Assembly (NCBI RefSeq): GCF_964204645.1
Contig: NC_134027.1
Span: 6,314,485 to 6,374,484 of the forward strand
Direction of reading: 5' to 3'
DNA: 60,000 nucleotides
DNA from: Tubulanus polymorphus
Lineage: Eukaryota; Nemertea; Palaeonemertea; Tubulaniformes; Tubulanidae
Positions 14,701 to 28,104 of this stretch are shown in pieces. The notes below the pieces were generated by a model. That model made no database searches and was not told the DNA's origin. It saw nothing but the letters and a program-made list of their open reading frames with translations. Every line of letters begins with the position of its first letter. The first letter of the stretch is position 1. Position numbers and translations under genes: made by a program.

Positions 14701-17700
14701 TATTTCCATACGATGATCAAGATAAATGTAACAGATTCAGACGGAGGAGAAGTTTTCCAACGAAACAAAACGCCGCCAGATTAACTGCTGCCAAACTATA
14801 AGACGAATATCTCGTATGGTCGCCGATCATTACTTAAGCCGCTGTAATTCAAATGGCCGGCCAGCTTTACGCAGTTGTCTTTCGATTATTCTGTGTAAGA
14901 GGTCATTTATTTGAAATTTCCATTAACTGCTACTTTATCTTTGTCATGAATCAGCGCGTATCGTTAGTTATCACTAGTACATGGTCATTACAGCCTTCAA
15001 CAGTCTGTCGTCTCTTTCTCGGTGTGTGAATTTTTTAAGCAATAAACAAAGGTTCCTCTACTGGCATTTCACCGAAAGTGTAAGCCCCCACGCACGCGTA
15101 CCACACCTAGATGAACGAAATCAACCCTGATCTTTCTCCAAAAGAACTTAAAATGTCATGTTAAACGATGGGAAATACCCTTTGACCTTAGTTTCTTCCA
15201 AATATCCGTGTCATTCATTGATGCTCGGCGTATATTCAGTTATGCCCTATGGCATACCTTTTCATCACTCTACATGAATGACATTTCGTAAGGGAAGTTT
15301 GTCTCGGTACTTTAAAATCTACATTTTCATAATTGGGTGAAAGCCAAAAATCAGAAATCAATTCAATACAAAAGTTCATTTGTCATGAAAAACTCGCAGA
15401 ATCATCGTCATGAAGTTCAAACGAACGTTAAAAATGATTCGACTTCACTTCAATATACGGATACATTCTCGGAAACGATGAGCGAAAAAAGCCAAGGTCT
15501 ACTTCATCCGTGTTTGTTGACCATAAAACATATAACGTGGTCCGAAGAAATAATGTTTAAAAATATCGCTGTTCCCATAATTTCATTAGGTAAAACATTT
15601 GACAAGTTGATGGTGAAAAAGCGTGTACCGTATTTTTTGTACTTCGCTTTCATAAATTCATTATCTACATTTCAATACGAATTATTACTAACTTATGACT
15701 TGGTCAGGTGATCCATCAACAAGAATGCTAACTTCTAGGGTAGAGCGCGGTCAATGCGAAACATTAAACTGAAGTTCTAATAATCACCCGGATGATCACT
15801 GATGTTTATAAAAACATTAACCACGCGTAGATAAACGTTAAGTATTCATAACATGGATTTTCGTCGAAAGTCAAAAGTATTAAAATCTGAAATGGTACAT
15901 ATTAGTTGCATTTTACTATGAAATTGGTTTGCTAAAACTTGATTGGGATTTGATTAGACTGCTTTCTGGAAACATGCGATACCATCTTTGAGTAATGGCA
16001 AAACAACTGGTCAGATAGCAGCGGTTTTCCTCGCCATTTTAAATTTCAGTGAATAATGTACTGTTTGAGGGGAATCATTCGGTGTGACTAAAAGCATTTT
16101 TAAATTCGATTTAAAAGTTCGAATTTTTAGCAAGGAAATGCATTAAAAGGTGCATCAAGCTTCCCTCAGAACACTACACGGCAGAGTGTCTATTTTTCAA
16201 CTATTTCTCATACCCCCTCTCTCTCCCTCTCTATCTTTGAGAAGTGGTCATTCAAAGTTGTAAAAGCATGCATGTCATGCATCCAGTCAATGACTTTATT
16301 TTGGTGAATAATTCACATATCCTGTCATCGATTGCGCGTTTTTTCACCGACGTTTTATCGGAAATTAGTCAATGAAAGTGTCGCGGTTATTTAAATTGAG
16401 TACTACGCGAAATATACACATTCGCAAAACCGGATGTTCAGAAACTGCCAACGAAATTGAAAATAGGTGAATACAAGTGGCCTCGTTACCTACTCGTAAA
16501 CTAACCCCCAGTCTACTCATCTTAAAACTAATATCGATTATCGATACCGCGTGAAAACATTTGAATATCATTCAAAAGTTGTTGTCAAGCTTGTATTATT
16601 CAAAATGGCTATAGTTGCAATTTGAATAACGCAGTATTTTATGTTAAGAGTTTGTAGAGCTTTTATTGATGGGCATGGCTTCGGTGGTAACGGGTGTCAC
16701 CACCACATATCATTAAGTATCCCATATCCCACACAATTCTGCCTGGAAATATCACTAACAAGAATGAAACACTCAAGGATTAATGAAGTAAGACAGGTAG
16801 ATATGATTCTGGCGTCCTGAACATTAGGAATCTGTGTAAATCCCGATTCATTCTAAATACAGCACGTGAGCTCGTGTGAAAGAGATCATTTCAAACCGAA
16901 CATACGATACACATATACACCATAATCATAAATGAAAAAAAATTTGAATAGCATGCATTCATAATAATAGTAAAGAGACTGCGCCAGATGGTTAAAAATT
17001 ACTCTATATGATATATGTGGATATGCTGTAGTACTCACAGTTCCCCAATTCACACATCTATTATTGATTCACTATGATTATAATGATATGTCACATCTTT
17101 CGATCATCAAACCAGGCATTTGCATAGGTCTCGCTGCCAAAAAAGTCTTTCAAATCATTGCGCGCATACGTTTTCGTCACAATTTTTCTATCAAGTTTAG
17201 AAGAGCCGGTGTCTCTTGGGTATTCCCCCCATTATAGATAGACAGATAAACCATTCCCAAACCCTACAAAAATAGCTTCAAACTATTGGAATCAGATGAA
17301 AATATTGTACTATTTAATGATTGGTAAAATCATGGACATATCTAGTTGGTAAATTGAACTAAATGAGCACCAAGATGAAGAGCCTGTTATTCAAGTATGA
17401 ATGTCTGTTCACGAGGGGACAACGGGTCTCTAGTGGAAAGAACGAACACTAATCAAACCCGTAGTCTAGTTTCCAATAGATATTAATGATCATATTGATC
17501 CGACGACTTACTGTCAATTTCATCTACCCGATGATGAACGACGTAAAGGCTTAACCTCCTCTCAATGACCGGTTAGCACTAGAAATGTACAAAAACATTA
17601 CGGATGCGTCAGCAAATAAATCTCTTAAGAAATCTATAGATAATTTGTTTCATCTTCTCAGCAGATAAGAACTTATCTTCACCCCCAGGAAACATTCAAA

Positions 17701-18787
17701 ATTCATCATCAGTTTGTTACTTAACGCCACTCTGTCAATGAAATTAGTCTCTGGCGGTTAACACCTAGAATATTCTAATATCAAACTTGCCATTAATTTG
17801 TAGTTAGTTGTACCGTATTTACTCTTCCAATTACAGAAAAATTCACTAAAATTGATATAAATACACGGAGAGGAGAATACAGAAATATCAAAGAGACAAT
17901 GAAGATAATAACAACAATGATGTATGATTGATTTGATATTCTTATAATTACATGATAGTAACTTTAAGATGACATATAATCTTCAGACTAGTAATATTCC
18001 TAATAGAAACCCTTAGATGACATTATTCCAAAAAATGAAAACCACACTAGAGGACAATAAAATGAAGACATCGATTATAGCCTTCATATCGGTCTAAAAG
18101 GTTTGATACATGAAACGGTCCTGGACGTAATGACGATGTTATGCGCATCAGTTGAACATGAAATCCGGAGATAAGATTTGAATTATTCGTGATTGTCTAA
18201 GATTTCTATAGTTACAGTGCATGTAACCTGGTCATCGATATCTCTAATGAACTTCCTGTCCAGACACAATAAGTCGCAACATTTCAAGCCTAACCTCAAA
18301 GTGACTAACTAGGCAAGAATTTCGTTCAATCCTATGTCGTCCCCAGGTAAATGCCCAATCGGAATTGTAAGCAAACAAAGACGATGTCAATAATCCATCA
18401 ATAATGTGAAATACACACTGATTTGTGGTCAATGTTGAAATCGATTTGGATTTTAGACTTCACTTCAATCATCCAACATAGACGTCCCCTTAGGGGGGTT
18501 CAAAGGTGCGAAAGTTGGGCCATAATGCCCTTTTTGAAATAATGAGATATCTTTTTACCTCATAAATTAGTCTGCTCCAAAAAATCTAGCCCTAGGATTT
18601 TTTTTCTTTTTGCTATAAGTCCTAACAGTAGTGTGTGGAAGAATCTAGTGAATTTGGTCATTTTAGAAATCCTGGGGACACCGATGTCCCATGACTCCAG
18701 CAATAACGAAAGACAAAAGTCTACAGCATATAAACCCCACCCCACATGTAGCTTTTTATTTAATCTAATATGGTAAGTTAAGAAAGA
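14701..18787. other. No supported gene
   Basis: Mostly AT-rich unique sequence. A 124-codon + frame at 15337-15711 has no in-frame domain and is near the maximum expected by chance. A CT-rich run lies at 16207-16231. The minus frame 18244-18432 reads somewhat like protein but lacks convincing splice signals. Nothing else was identified. Confidence 0.35.
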
Positions 18788-18812
18788 ATTTTTTATTTTT
18801 TATTTTTTGGAA
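18788..18812. repeat. (TTTTTTA)n short tandem run
   Basis: About three units of T-runs separated by single A bases. Confidence 0.8.
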
Positions 18813-19244
18813 TACATCTCAAACTTATCAAAGCACTATATAATATGGGGAACCCTATAAACTAGACGACTTCAAATAACTAGACTAACTTACCGAAAAG
18901 AAAGTGAACCTTTTGACATATCAAACTTAGACATCACACGCCCTTTCGTTCATTTCATCCCACGCTCAAATGATAACCAAGCATTTAAATCAAAGTTCAA
19001 ATAACCAATACCCAAAAATAGGCTCCTTCAAGCTAGTTTTCATCAAGCATAAATTATACATCTCGAATGATCATAAATATCATGAAAATTGTATATGCTA
19101 ACAAACATTTTTGGACACGTATCAAAACATTTTCAAATCATTCACTTCCTTCAAAATACAGACATTTCTATCCAAGAGCTAAGACAAATAATGAATGTGT
19201 TTGAAATAACACAAATATAGATTAGAATAGATTTTGAGTCAGAA

Positions 19245-19397
19245 AAGGGCTTTTTTAATATCTAAAAACGAACTATAGAGTTTATATACCAATACAGACC
19301 CAGGATTACTAAGAATATTGAATAAAAAGGCTTTTTTCTCATAACGAACTATAAACATACACTGTTACAGACCCAGGATTACTGAGAAAATTGAATT
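19245..19397. repeat. Imperfect tandem duplication, about 75-80 bp unit
   Basis: Two adjacent copies (about 19245-19326 and 19327-19397) share, in order, AGGGCTTTTTT / AGGCTTTTTT, AACGAACTATA, and ACAGACCCAGGATTACT followed by an A-rich end ending in ATTGAAT. Divergence and small indels show it is old. No coding frame spans it. Confidence 0.85.
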
Positions 19398-19577
19398 GCG
19401 GCTGAATGAATTTCGTAGTAAACTAATCGTTAGATGTGCAGCAGTCTCAGTAGCTGACACCTACGCCTCATCGATGACGCCGTCTACTATAGAATGACAT
19501 CGTCTGCAACCACGCACGCCACCACACCTTATCACCCTTACACAGTAACGATAAGTGAAACTGAAAATTTGACTTAC

Positions 19578-19668
19578 CGACTGCACAACCGCAAGACGAC
19601 ACCAGGCCTCGGCTGAGTGTTGGAAATCGAATGATGTACATTGGACTACTACGCATGGGTACATTCAT
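19578..19668 (-). CDS. First coding exon of an unidentified gene; possible mitochondrial leader
   Basis: On the minus strand an ATG at 19668 opens 30 codons plus one base (MNVPMRSSPMYIIRF at the start) and stops at a consensus donor TCG|GTAAGT (intron begins 19577, phase 1). The peptide has three Arg, many Ser/Thr and hydrophobic residues and no Asp or Glu, which is the usual composition of a cleavable mitochondrial presequence. Several in-frame Met codons follow closely (residues 1, 5 and 10). Immediately upstream is a TATA-less, CCAAT-bearing promoter-like segment. Later exons would lie at lower coordinates, but I could not identify one with matching phase. A secretory leader or chance open frame are the alternatives. 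Confidence 0.42.
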
Positions 19669-19815
19669 TCAAACCGAATCAACCCTCAAAAACCCGCATA
19701 TACGCAACGACTATAACGCACATGCGTAAATCATTCGTTCCTGATTGGCTGATGCTGTTATTAGGTAATATCGAAAACATAACACGGCGCCGGCTTCGAC
19801 AACCGCCATAATGTT
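19669..19815 (-). promoter_or_regulatory. CCAAT / NRF-1-like / YY1-like promoter candidate
   Basis: Reading the minus strand towards the candidate ATG there is first AACATTATGGCGG (19803-19815; ATGGCGG is the core of YY1 sites). Next comes AGCCAATCAG at 19741-19750, a strong NF-Y CCAAT box, and then ACGCATGTGCGT (19716-19727), close to the GCGCATGCGC element of NRF-1. This combination is typical of housekeeping and nuclear-encoded mitochondrial genes in animals (general knowledge). The CCAAT box lies about 75 bases before the ATG, a plausible distance. No TATA box is seen. Confidence 0.42.
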
Positions 19816-20881
19816 CCACCCTAGCCGTGGGGCTCGGGGTAAACATAAGACAATTGCTGATAAAAATCTAGTGCAGCCCGTCAATCGATTGAAGGCTTCT
19901 ACGCGTAGGAGTCGATACTAGTATAGTACTAAGTTATATCTTCAGGGCTGAACTCGACGCTAGATGAAAGTCATACGTCACCGAGCGCGCCGGTAGTATG
20001 GCATCGATATTGATTTTTAAAACGAAAGTCATCGCTTGAAGAGCGAAAAGGTAAAAATAGACGATCGCCGATCGATGAATCGTGACGTCAATTCATTCAA
20101 CTTTGTTTACAACTTATCAATTTTTACGATGCATTTTTCGTTTATGAATGAAACGATTGCCTTATCTGGTCATGTAAAACACAATACCTCTCGCGTCAGC
20201 ATTCATTCATAAAACTAAAAAAAATTGTTCACTTTGAAAAATTGCTGAATGAACCAATCCTATTTCGCGGTGTGATTTTTCCTGTTTGTCGTTACTGCGC
20301 AATTCGGTTTAAATCATTATACGACGCATCGATATATTTAAAGAAAAAACCATACTTCGAATTCATTTTCCTGGTTTATCGAACGACACAAACGTACTTT
20401 CAAGCAACACGCAGTGGTCTACTTACTGAGAAAAACATTTCCAAAAATAAGCGAAACAGGGATGAATCGAAGTTGATTTATCAGTTCATGGTATTTACGT
20501 TTTATTATCACGAACATTGAACCCTATCAGGAAATATCTATTTTCCAAATACAAAGTAACAGGATATCTATATTTTTTTACTATTGAAATATCATTTTTT
20601 CCCGTTGATTTTATTGTTGTTATCTAGTATCAACAGCCGATCCAAACCCTACACACTGAAATCATTCTATTGTGAGAAATATTTATGAATCAAACCGTAA
20701 AACTGGTCCGGAGTATGCAGCCAAATATAGCATTATCAACGCAAATAATAACATAGTTTCCTGGTTGGTCGAAGGGCAGCACACTTTATATTTGGTTTAC
20801 CTCTGTATCTACCTGCGTACCACCAGCATCATCATTTATCTACTGTCAAAATCCCTGTGATATACAGTTTACCAGAAAGAT
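19816..20881. other. CpG-retaining flank, then AT-rich DNA
   Basis: Positions 19816-20100 stay rich in CG dinucleotides and may belong to the upstream region of the minus-strand promoter. The 92-codon + frame at 20242-20520 is Phe/Tyr/Lys-rich with no recognised motif. No other feature was found. Confidence 0.35.
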
Positions 20882-21010
20882 GATTCTGGGTTCAAAAAGT
20901 AACATGATTCAGGGCTAAACAATAATAATGATTCGGGGCTAAGCGGTAACAAGATTCAGGCTGAACAGTAACCCGATTCAGGGGTTCAACAGTAACCCGA
21001 TTCAGGGCAT
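20882..21010. repeat. Degenerate minisatellite, 22-24 bp unit, about 5.5 copies
   Basis: Successive units each begin GATTCNGGG (GATTCTGGG, GATTCAGGG, GATTCGGGG, GATTCAGG, GATTCAGGGG, GATTCAGGG) and end in AGTAACNY or a decayed form. Unit length drifts from 22 to 24 bases, so it cannot encode a simple peptide repeat. The last two full units are most alike, suggesting the most recent duplication was at the right end. Confidence 0.9.
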
Positions 21011-24000
21011 TTTATTTCGAAAAAAAAATCTGAGAAAAAAGGATTCGCTGTAAGAAATGTTTTTCAAAATTCTAATTGAGCGAGGTCGAGCCGATCTGTT
21101 TCAAACTTACAATCAAACTTCTTATACTCAGATATAGGTATATCCTGACATATGCAAATAGCAACTAGCCATACTACGAAGATGTTTCATTTTTTTAAGA
21201 AAATGATGCATTCGTATATAATGCTGTGAGCAGTTGATGTCAAAAGAGGAAACAAGTGCAAATTAAGTACAATCCATCAAATTTGTATAATATACGAAAG
21301 GTAGCTATTACACTGCATTTATGTAACCAGGAAAAATAAAGTAAAAAAATAAATCTACAAGAAATAAGCAGCTGCACTCGTATATAGGGCTTGCTTCATG
21401 CTAACTTCTCTGGAAGATGAATTATTCTTAATTAGTCATTATACTAACGATCATGTCAATCAAGTTATCCCTGATCGTAGAGGATGGATATATTATATAC
21501 ATGTCTACTACTTAAAATCTTTCCTTTTATTTAAAATATGACGTGACATTAATCATATTCTAGTTCAAACCAGGTTCACGAGCGACTGAGCCTGCCTCGA
21601 AGAGATTCTTCCGAAATCAAAGATTCCTCGATGATATAATCCGTATCGTAAACAATTATGGCGATCAAAACCTAGATCTTCGAGAATGACTTAAATTGCA
21701 TTTGAATCTAACAACTTCACATAGATTTCGAGATGCTTCGACGTCTTAAACTGCAATTACATTAGATTAGAATTAAATCAATTTAAGTTGAACGTTTCCC
21801 CGAAGGGAATGCATCAAAGGAAAATCAGCACGCGCATGTTAAAGGTATCGACACGATAGCATTTAAAGGATACGCATCAAGTTTCAACTAACGAAAACAT
21901 ATACGTCGCATTAAAACAGTGTATGCTTAAGTGTCAGAAACTATGCAAAAAAAATTTCCAATTAGTTAATTGAAGACCTTGCAAGTTACAAAAAATCAAT
22001 GGATTTTAGTTCACAAAACTGACGAAGAGGGCAGTGCAGTCAGTCAACTTATGTCGATAGTATTACAGTAAAAGTCAATACGATCTTTTTTATACCGGGT
22101 TTTTCCTTATGTCGATTGATTAGGCAATACAAATGAAGCCTCTGATACGCGGGATAAATGTATCAAGAGATCCAAACGAATCGAGGTTACCGAAGTGTAG
22201 ATATCGAACTCGTCAAATTACGCCAATTCAGCGAATCATCATCCATCAGCCGTGAAAATCTTTACATATCTACAGTTAATTTGCCAAATATGCGCGAGAC
22301 AAATTGTCAAACATTTTGATTAATTACATACACGGCTGGTGTTAATCAACTACCAAAGGTATTGAGCAATAATTAACGATATCTGAAGCAAATCCTTCAA
22401 TTACTAACGACCTCTGTGATCCGTAACCCAATTTAAATAGCTAGTTTGTTGACCCACCTGCATCAAAAAACAAACTCGGCTTGATCACGATTTGAGCGCT
22501 AACGTCCAATTAGCTTTGATTCACAGGTCAGACAGATAGATACATAACGCAATTATACAACATTGAAGGTAAAATACCTAATTATCCGGGACTGCTCGAA
22601 AAACCGCTGGGAACTTATTGCCCTATCACTATTTAAAAATAACTTTTGACAAGGTTAGACTGGATAATTGCGTCAGCGGAGACTGAAACTTAACATCTTA
22701 ATTTCACTGGGATGACAACTAAGAGCTTATCAATTGAGAGTTAAAATGAAAATATAAACTTAAACTTTTTTATGTCATTAGGGATTACCAATGAGAAACA
22801 CGTAATCCAGAATGGGGTTGAATAACAATAACACACATGGGAATAAATTAGCTGTCCTTTCATGGATACTTTCGACCCTGGAACATTCTACATAGCCTAT
22901 GTATATGATGTGAGCTCGTAATTATTGCATATTCATTTCGTCAATTGCGCAATAGATCAGAATTCGAGATTTTTATGCAAATAAAATCTGCGATCAGCCC
23001 GCAAGGTTACCCGAATAATTGTGGTAAACAAAAATACTCCAAAAAAAATAATCACACTGACTATGATAATAGTGTCTATAGTAATAGTCTGCATATAGTA
23101 CAATAGATAATTGACATGAAGCGCATGTTCCCATGCCACAGCAGTTTCACATTTATTAGTTAATTATATACAAGTGATTCTCATTTTCTGGCAATTGTTA
23201 CCCTGAATCACAGCCAAACCACACACACAAATGGCATCCGCATCAACAGCAGCAGAATTTCTAAGGCTTCCAAAGTTGGGATAGTCATCGTAAATAGGCC
23301 TTAATTTTCTATTGTATTCAACAGCAAAGGGTTAAACAAGTGAAAACTTCTAAACAATTGACAGCGCATTAAGTATGATTGGAGGCTGTACTGTTAGCCT
23401 CAGTAAATACAATTATAATACCGTGACTGATCTGATAACTCATCTAATCTCATAATGAATTTCTGTTGACGCCTGCGATTTTTGAATAATCAAATTTTTG
23501 ATGTACGGCCAGCAACGAGTCATTTTTACAAATGACTCCCTCATGTGATGGTCCAAAAGGTTCGCAGCCGAGACATCGGGCCATTATTAGCAAGAAAAAA
23601 CCATTTTTCTACTTAGAAACTCATGAATCATAATCTGTTCATAATTAGAATTAATGATTCCCGAATATGGAACCTTGCAGATATACATAATATTATTTGC
23701 GCTCTAACCTTAACTGAAAATTCCATCTGTTTATATTAAGGACATCCATTAATTTATACTCGGACAATAGAATCATTTCAGTTTTGTATACTTTGCTACC
23801 GTTTTAAAAGAAACACGAATAATGGTCTGTTCAAATAACGGGCAAAAAGATATTCATGTTTTGCTAGATTCGTCAATCTTTATTTCAAATGCCTAAATAA
23901 TAATAGCGCAAACAGAATCAGACCAACTCAGTCTTGTGGCAAGTGAGGATCCACCAGGTGCGCTAGCGGGCATGCACTGGGCAATCAAAGTTGGACTTTT

Positions 24001-25521
24001 TATCTAGATTCAATTTAACTCCATCTAAAAAGTATTCAAGTTGAATTGATGACAGACGAAAAATGTGAATTTTTTTAGCATCCACACTGCATCGGGTTGG
24101 AATTATTTGCTATAATTTCAGAATCAGGCCTGCATTCCTAAAATTGAATCTAAAAATGTTGGAACCCACCCAATATCCAACTAGCAGTCCCAAATGATAT
24201 GATAAAGTGTAGTTTGATGTGACCCATTAAAATGAATACCATTCTCATCATGTTGTCTGCGTTTGTGTTTGTCATTTCTATCGAAATTCTAGTCTCTGAT
24301 GGCAATAATACACATGTCATAACATCTAATCTGAATAATTTCTGAAAATGCCAAATTAGTACTAGATAATTACTAACAATTCTCAATGTATCTCATTTTT
24401 GAAGATCAAACGATTCCTGGCCAAACTGCACTTTTACATTTACCGATCAAAAATACTGTCTTCAAATTCTATCTGAACACGAGGTATTCATCGTGGAACT
24501 TCGGTGAATTGAATCCTCTGACACAAAATTGCAATACGGATTACGCCGTGCAAAACGTGGCTTCTGGAAAAAACACCTGGAAAATAATGCCTTCCTGAGT
24601 AATACCATCGGCGAAGACAAAACTGATCAAATATTTATTTGGCGCAGATAGAGATCGACGTACATTTTCCTAGGAATCGGAACGGGAACAAACAAACTGG
24701 AACATTAGTAGTGAAAACGTTGTGCGTTTTTCGTTCGTTTCAAATGATTCGCATAGTTCAAATAACCAAATACAAATAATTCATAAGTATACAATGATAT
24801 TTCATTTCTTTTTTCTCATGGCGAAGAATCTCTAAGAAATAATACAAATGACTAATGCCGACTAATAATAATGCGTTCAAAATTAATAACATAGCTAGGG
24901 AACTGAGTAAGAAAAATTTCAATTTTCATTGATTGAATCATAAGAGCGGTTTTGGTAATTATTTCACATCAAACATCAAAGGCTAAAAACTTCTGGTTTG
25001 AATAATAGGCCTTATTTAAATGTGTGGTTTTCAATAGGACTAAAAAAATAAAACCAATCAATCAAATAAACAAGGTGTTACAACTTCCACACTCTGAGCT
25101 AATGTGCATTCATCATTTTACACATTGTGTATAATTCCAATTCCGACGAATGAACCACCGTGACACATGTCTAAGAATGTGAAAGTCATATCCCGATCAA
25201 CGAAGAGAAAAAAACAAATCAGAACTTCCAAAAAATGTCGATCACACACGCAAAAATTCAAATCTCTCCGAGAGAAAATATCCGCGATGAAAATTCATTA
25301 CAGATGAATATATTGGATTTAACAAGAATGTGTCTCGTATCAAAACTATTAAACAGACACTACGCTAAAGAGATATACATGATAAATTTATGTCAGAGAG
25401 TCATCTGTACGCATATGGTGTAGGTGGTAGTATAGTAGCTATACGGAGTGGTATGAAGGACCCAGCGGCTGATTGTGAGTAATTTCACGATGCAAGGACG
25501 AACCGGCGAATCAATTGAGCC
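21011..25521. other. No supported gene
   Basis: 4.5 kb of AT-rich unique sequence with stops throughout. A 9-bp inverted repeat (GAGTCATTT...AAATGACTC) lies at about 23516-23537. The + frame at 24386-24598 (70 codons) has mixed composition but no start context, splice signals or known motif. Nothing else was seen. Confidence 0.4.
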
Positions 25522-25551
25522 AGAGAGAAAGAGAAATAGAGAGAAAGAGGG

Positions 25552-25591
<40 letters not shown>

Positions 25592-25609
25592 AGAGAGCGA
25601 GAGCGAGAA
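25522..25609. repeat. (GA)n purine tract
   Basis: An almost unbroken purine tract with a pure (GA)n core at about 25552-25587. Frames of Ser/Leu across it are artefacts. Confidence 0.95.
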
Positions 25610-26482
25610 GGCAACAATATACCTCGGTACAAGTAGAGACAGCAATGAAAACACATCTAAGAGAATTTCTAACCCTGCGGAATTATAGATTATATGCGAC
25701 AGAAATTATGTGAATGTATTCTATAATGTCTGTATCTGGTCTGGCACATTTTGAGTTAAGATAAGTTGACGTTTTTGATCAACGCTTCAAGGAAGTCAAC
25801 AAATCGTGATTCAAATGTTTCAACTTGAACAAAGAAAAGTATGGGCTATGGTTTTAAATTGTTATTGAGCATTTAGATAATTATACAAGTAATCAAAATA
25901 AAGACAATTTATCATATATTAACACTTCTTCAAACTGCAATACACGACATTTCCTTTACTAAAACTTATGAGCAGTTTCATCGAATTAGCAACTTGTTCG
26001 TGCGCAGAAATATAGAGGGTCATCCTTGATATACAGAGGGTCAGTTAGGTGTGTTGTGGGTTTCAAGACACGGATGTTGACATCGAAAGCCGTCTACATG
26101 TTTTCACACATACACGCACGCATATATATCTAAGCTTTAACTTTTCAAAAAGTGGGTAAAAGGGAATAGAAAGCATTATTGATTAGTTGGATTAGATTAA
26201 TCCCAAGATAATCCCCTATTTAAACAGGGGTAATCAATTCTCATGTCTGGTACCACAGTTAATCTGAACATTCATCACCTTGACAACAGTAAGGAGCAGA
26301 TGGAATAATATGAAATATGACCCCCATACCTTGTAAGTCAAGATCGCTTGCTTGTCACAATTAGACTTTCATCATTTTGATGATAAGTCATTTACATAAG
26401 CCTCGCTAAAAATCTCTAATTTCATAATGTGAGAGAGAATATGCATGAATTCCTGCACATGTTTAATGCTATAAGCGAATAG
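25610..26482. other. No gene seen
   Basis: AT-rich unique DNA with no repeat or open frame of note. A 7-bp palindromic stretch (GGATTAGATTAATCC) occurs at about 26189. Confidence 0.45.
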
Positions 26483-26534
26483 ATTTTGATTTTGATTTTG
26501 ACGATGATGATGATGATGACGATGATGCAGATGA
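26483..26534. repeat. (TTTTGA)n followed by (GAT)n simple repeat
   Basis: Three TTTTGA units pass directly into GATGAT trinucleotides interrupted by GAC. The Met-rich frame starting here is an artefact. Confidence 0.9.
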
Positions 26535-26639
26535 TAAATGAAATTATTCTGGGAACGTCATTTTATCACCTTACACGAGGCATTCGTACAATCTTGACGG
26601 AAAGAATACCACAGTTCAACTTCAAGGATGAAGTTAACG

Positions 26640-27110
26640 ATGATCATACTCATTCACTTTCACTATTTGTCCAACTCGCAATCGAGACATCGGGGAAAGT
26701 ATATCGTGATAACTGTACGTTGTTTTTTACTTTGCTTATTGATCCGTAAAAGTAGATGCCATTGCGCGATCCGTCACTTCCTATTCAGCCGGTCGTTCGC
26801 ATCTTTTTCTCTTGCATTTTCCGGCGATTTGTCGACTCATCGCTATTTACATCGTACACAATAACGACTGTTGTCGCGGCTACAAAAAAAACGTGAAATC
26901 CCGGCATACGACTCCGGGATCGAGGGTTAACTGGAACGAGCGCTCGATTTGGAAACTCATTTTTCCATTCAGTGCGCACAATGTGTTGACTAGTGGCACA
27001 GCTGATGTGGCTTTTGATCATTGGTTTCATATTCATAGTTCACAGAACACTGGCAGTGAAAAGCATCATGGAGTGGAATCGCGTTCGTCACCTGCCACAT
27101 CAAATTGACA
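26640..27110. promoter_or_regulatory. CpG-retaining block with overlapping short frames
   Basis: Five overlapping frames on both strands are open here (up to 98 codons), which reflects fewer stops in a CpG-retaining, complex stretch. It contains a 7-bp inverted repeat ATCCCGG...CCGGGAT near 26900. No frame has a recognisable domain. A regulatory block is the likelier reading; an exon is not excluded. Confidence 0.2.
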
Positions 27111-28104
27111 CCAGATGTAATAAAAAGGAACTTGTTGTAAAACGATCGACAAAACGAAAACATGAAAACCAAGCCCGCCAACTTCGCTTCTCGTCAGGAT
27201 TGTAGAGAACCTCTTGACTGAATAACTGTGCTGCTAGAAATATGATGTTTTTACGTTTGACCACAGTTGTGACGATAAGGTTGCACATGCTGCTTAGACA
27301 GAGTTATCGATTCACCCAAGAATGATATGGTTTTCAATTGACTTTAGGTTAACAATCAGTTCATACAGTCGAGCATCAATTTAGAAGATATGTGTTGTAA
27401 GTCATGCATAAAGAATGGAGAGGAAAGATTCTTCTGAAATTTGTGACAATTCAAGCTGACTTTCGAATTCATGGAGCAATTTCAAGCAAGCCAGGTCATT
27501 GAACTATTTGCAAGATGAGAAACTTGTCAGTCTTAATTGGCACATTCTAATTGAGTGCACAATGAGTTGTCCACGAAATGTTATGAGATGATTCTGAGGT
27601 CAAAAACTGAACAGTTAAATTCACGCGAACGTCTTATTTGCATGAGATGATTCACAGACGAAGCTGAACAAGAGTTCATATATGTACTGCAGACAAAGAT
27701 GCAGTGATCAATGAGATTATTGAATAAAGGCGAATTGAAATCGACGAAGTGCCATAAAAAAGTCGATTTACAATAATTCAAAAATTAATCCTCACTTCTT
27801 CAGTCTAATGGCTTCATCTTGTGTACTAGTGCCCCGTCAAAATCGAATCATATACAGCATTTACTCTTCAACAAAAGACCGACTTTCCCCGATTGATGTC
27901 GTAGACACATTTTGAAGTGTCACGCGGAAAAAGTTTACAAGCGAGACAGCTTGATAAATTCACTTCATTGAGGAAGTCTGCGTGAAGACTAGCTCACGAC
28001 AAGGTTATCTAGGCGTTGTCACCAAAGGCCACTTATAAAGTAACATCAACTTCCACTAATTATGGTCTTTTGACGAAGAATATAAAAATGAAATTTCTCC
28101 GAGT
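27111..28104. other. No supported gene
   Basis: Short frames only, with no splice-flanked open reading and no repeat identified. Confidence 0.4.

Noticed and set aside
15337-15711. 124-codon + frame ending near a CAG|GTGATC site
   Set aside because: No recognisable domain, no ATG at the start, and a length near the chance maximum for this much AT-rich DNA.
18244-18432. Minus frame downstream of the 19.6-kb first exon, considered as its second exon
   Set aside because: The only acceptor-like site gives a phase that hits a stop when joined to the phase-1 first exon.
23516-23537. 9-bp GAGTCATTT hairpin
   Set aside because: Arms this short occur by chance in tens of kilobases of AT-rich DNA.
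25393-25656. Ser/Leu-rich minus frame that looks like a signal peptide region
   Set aside because: Produced by the (GA)n tract at 25522-25609.
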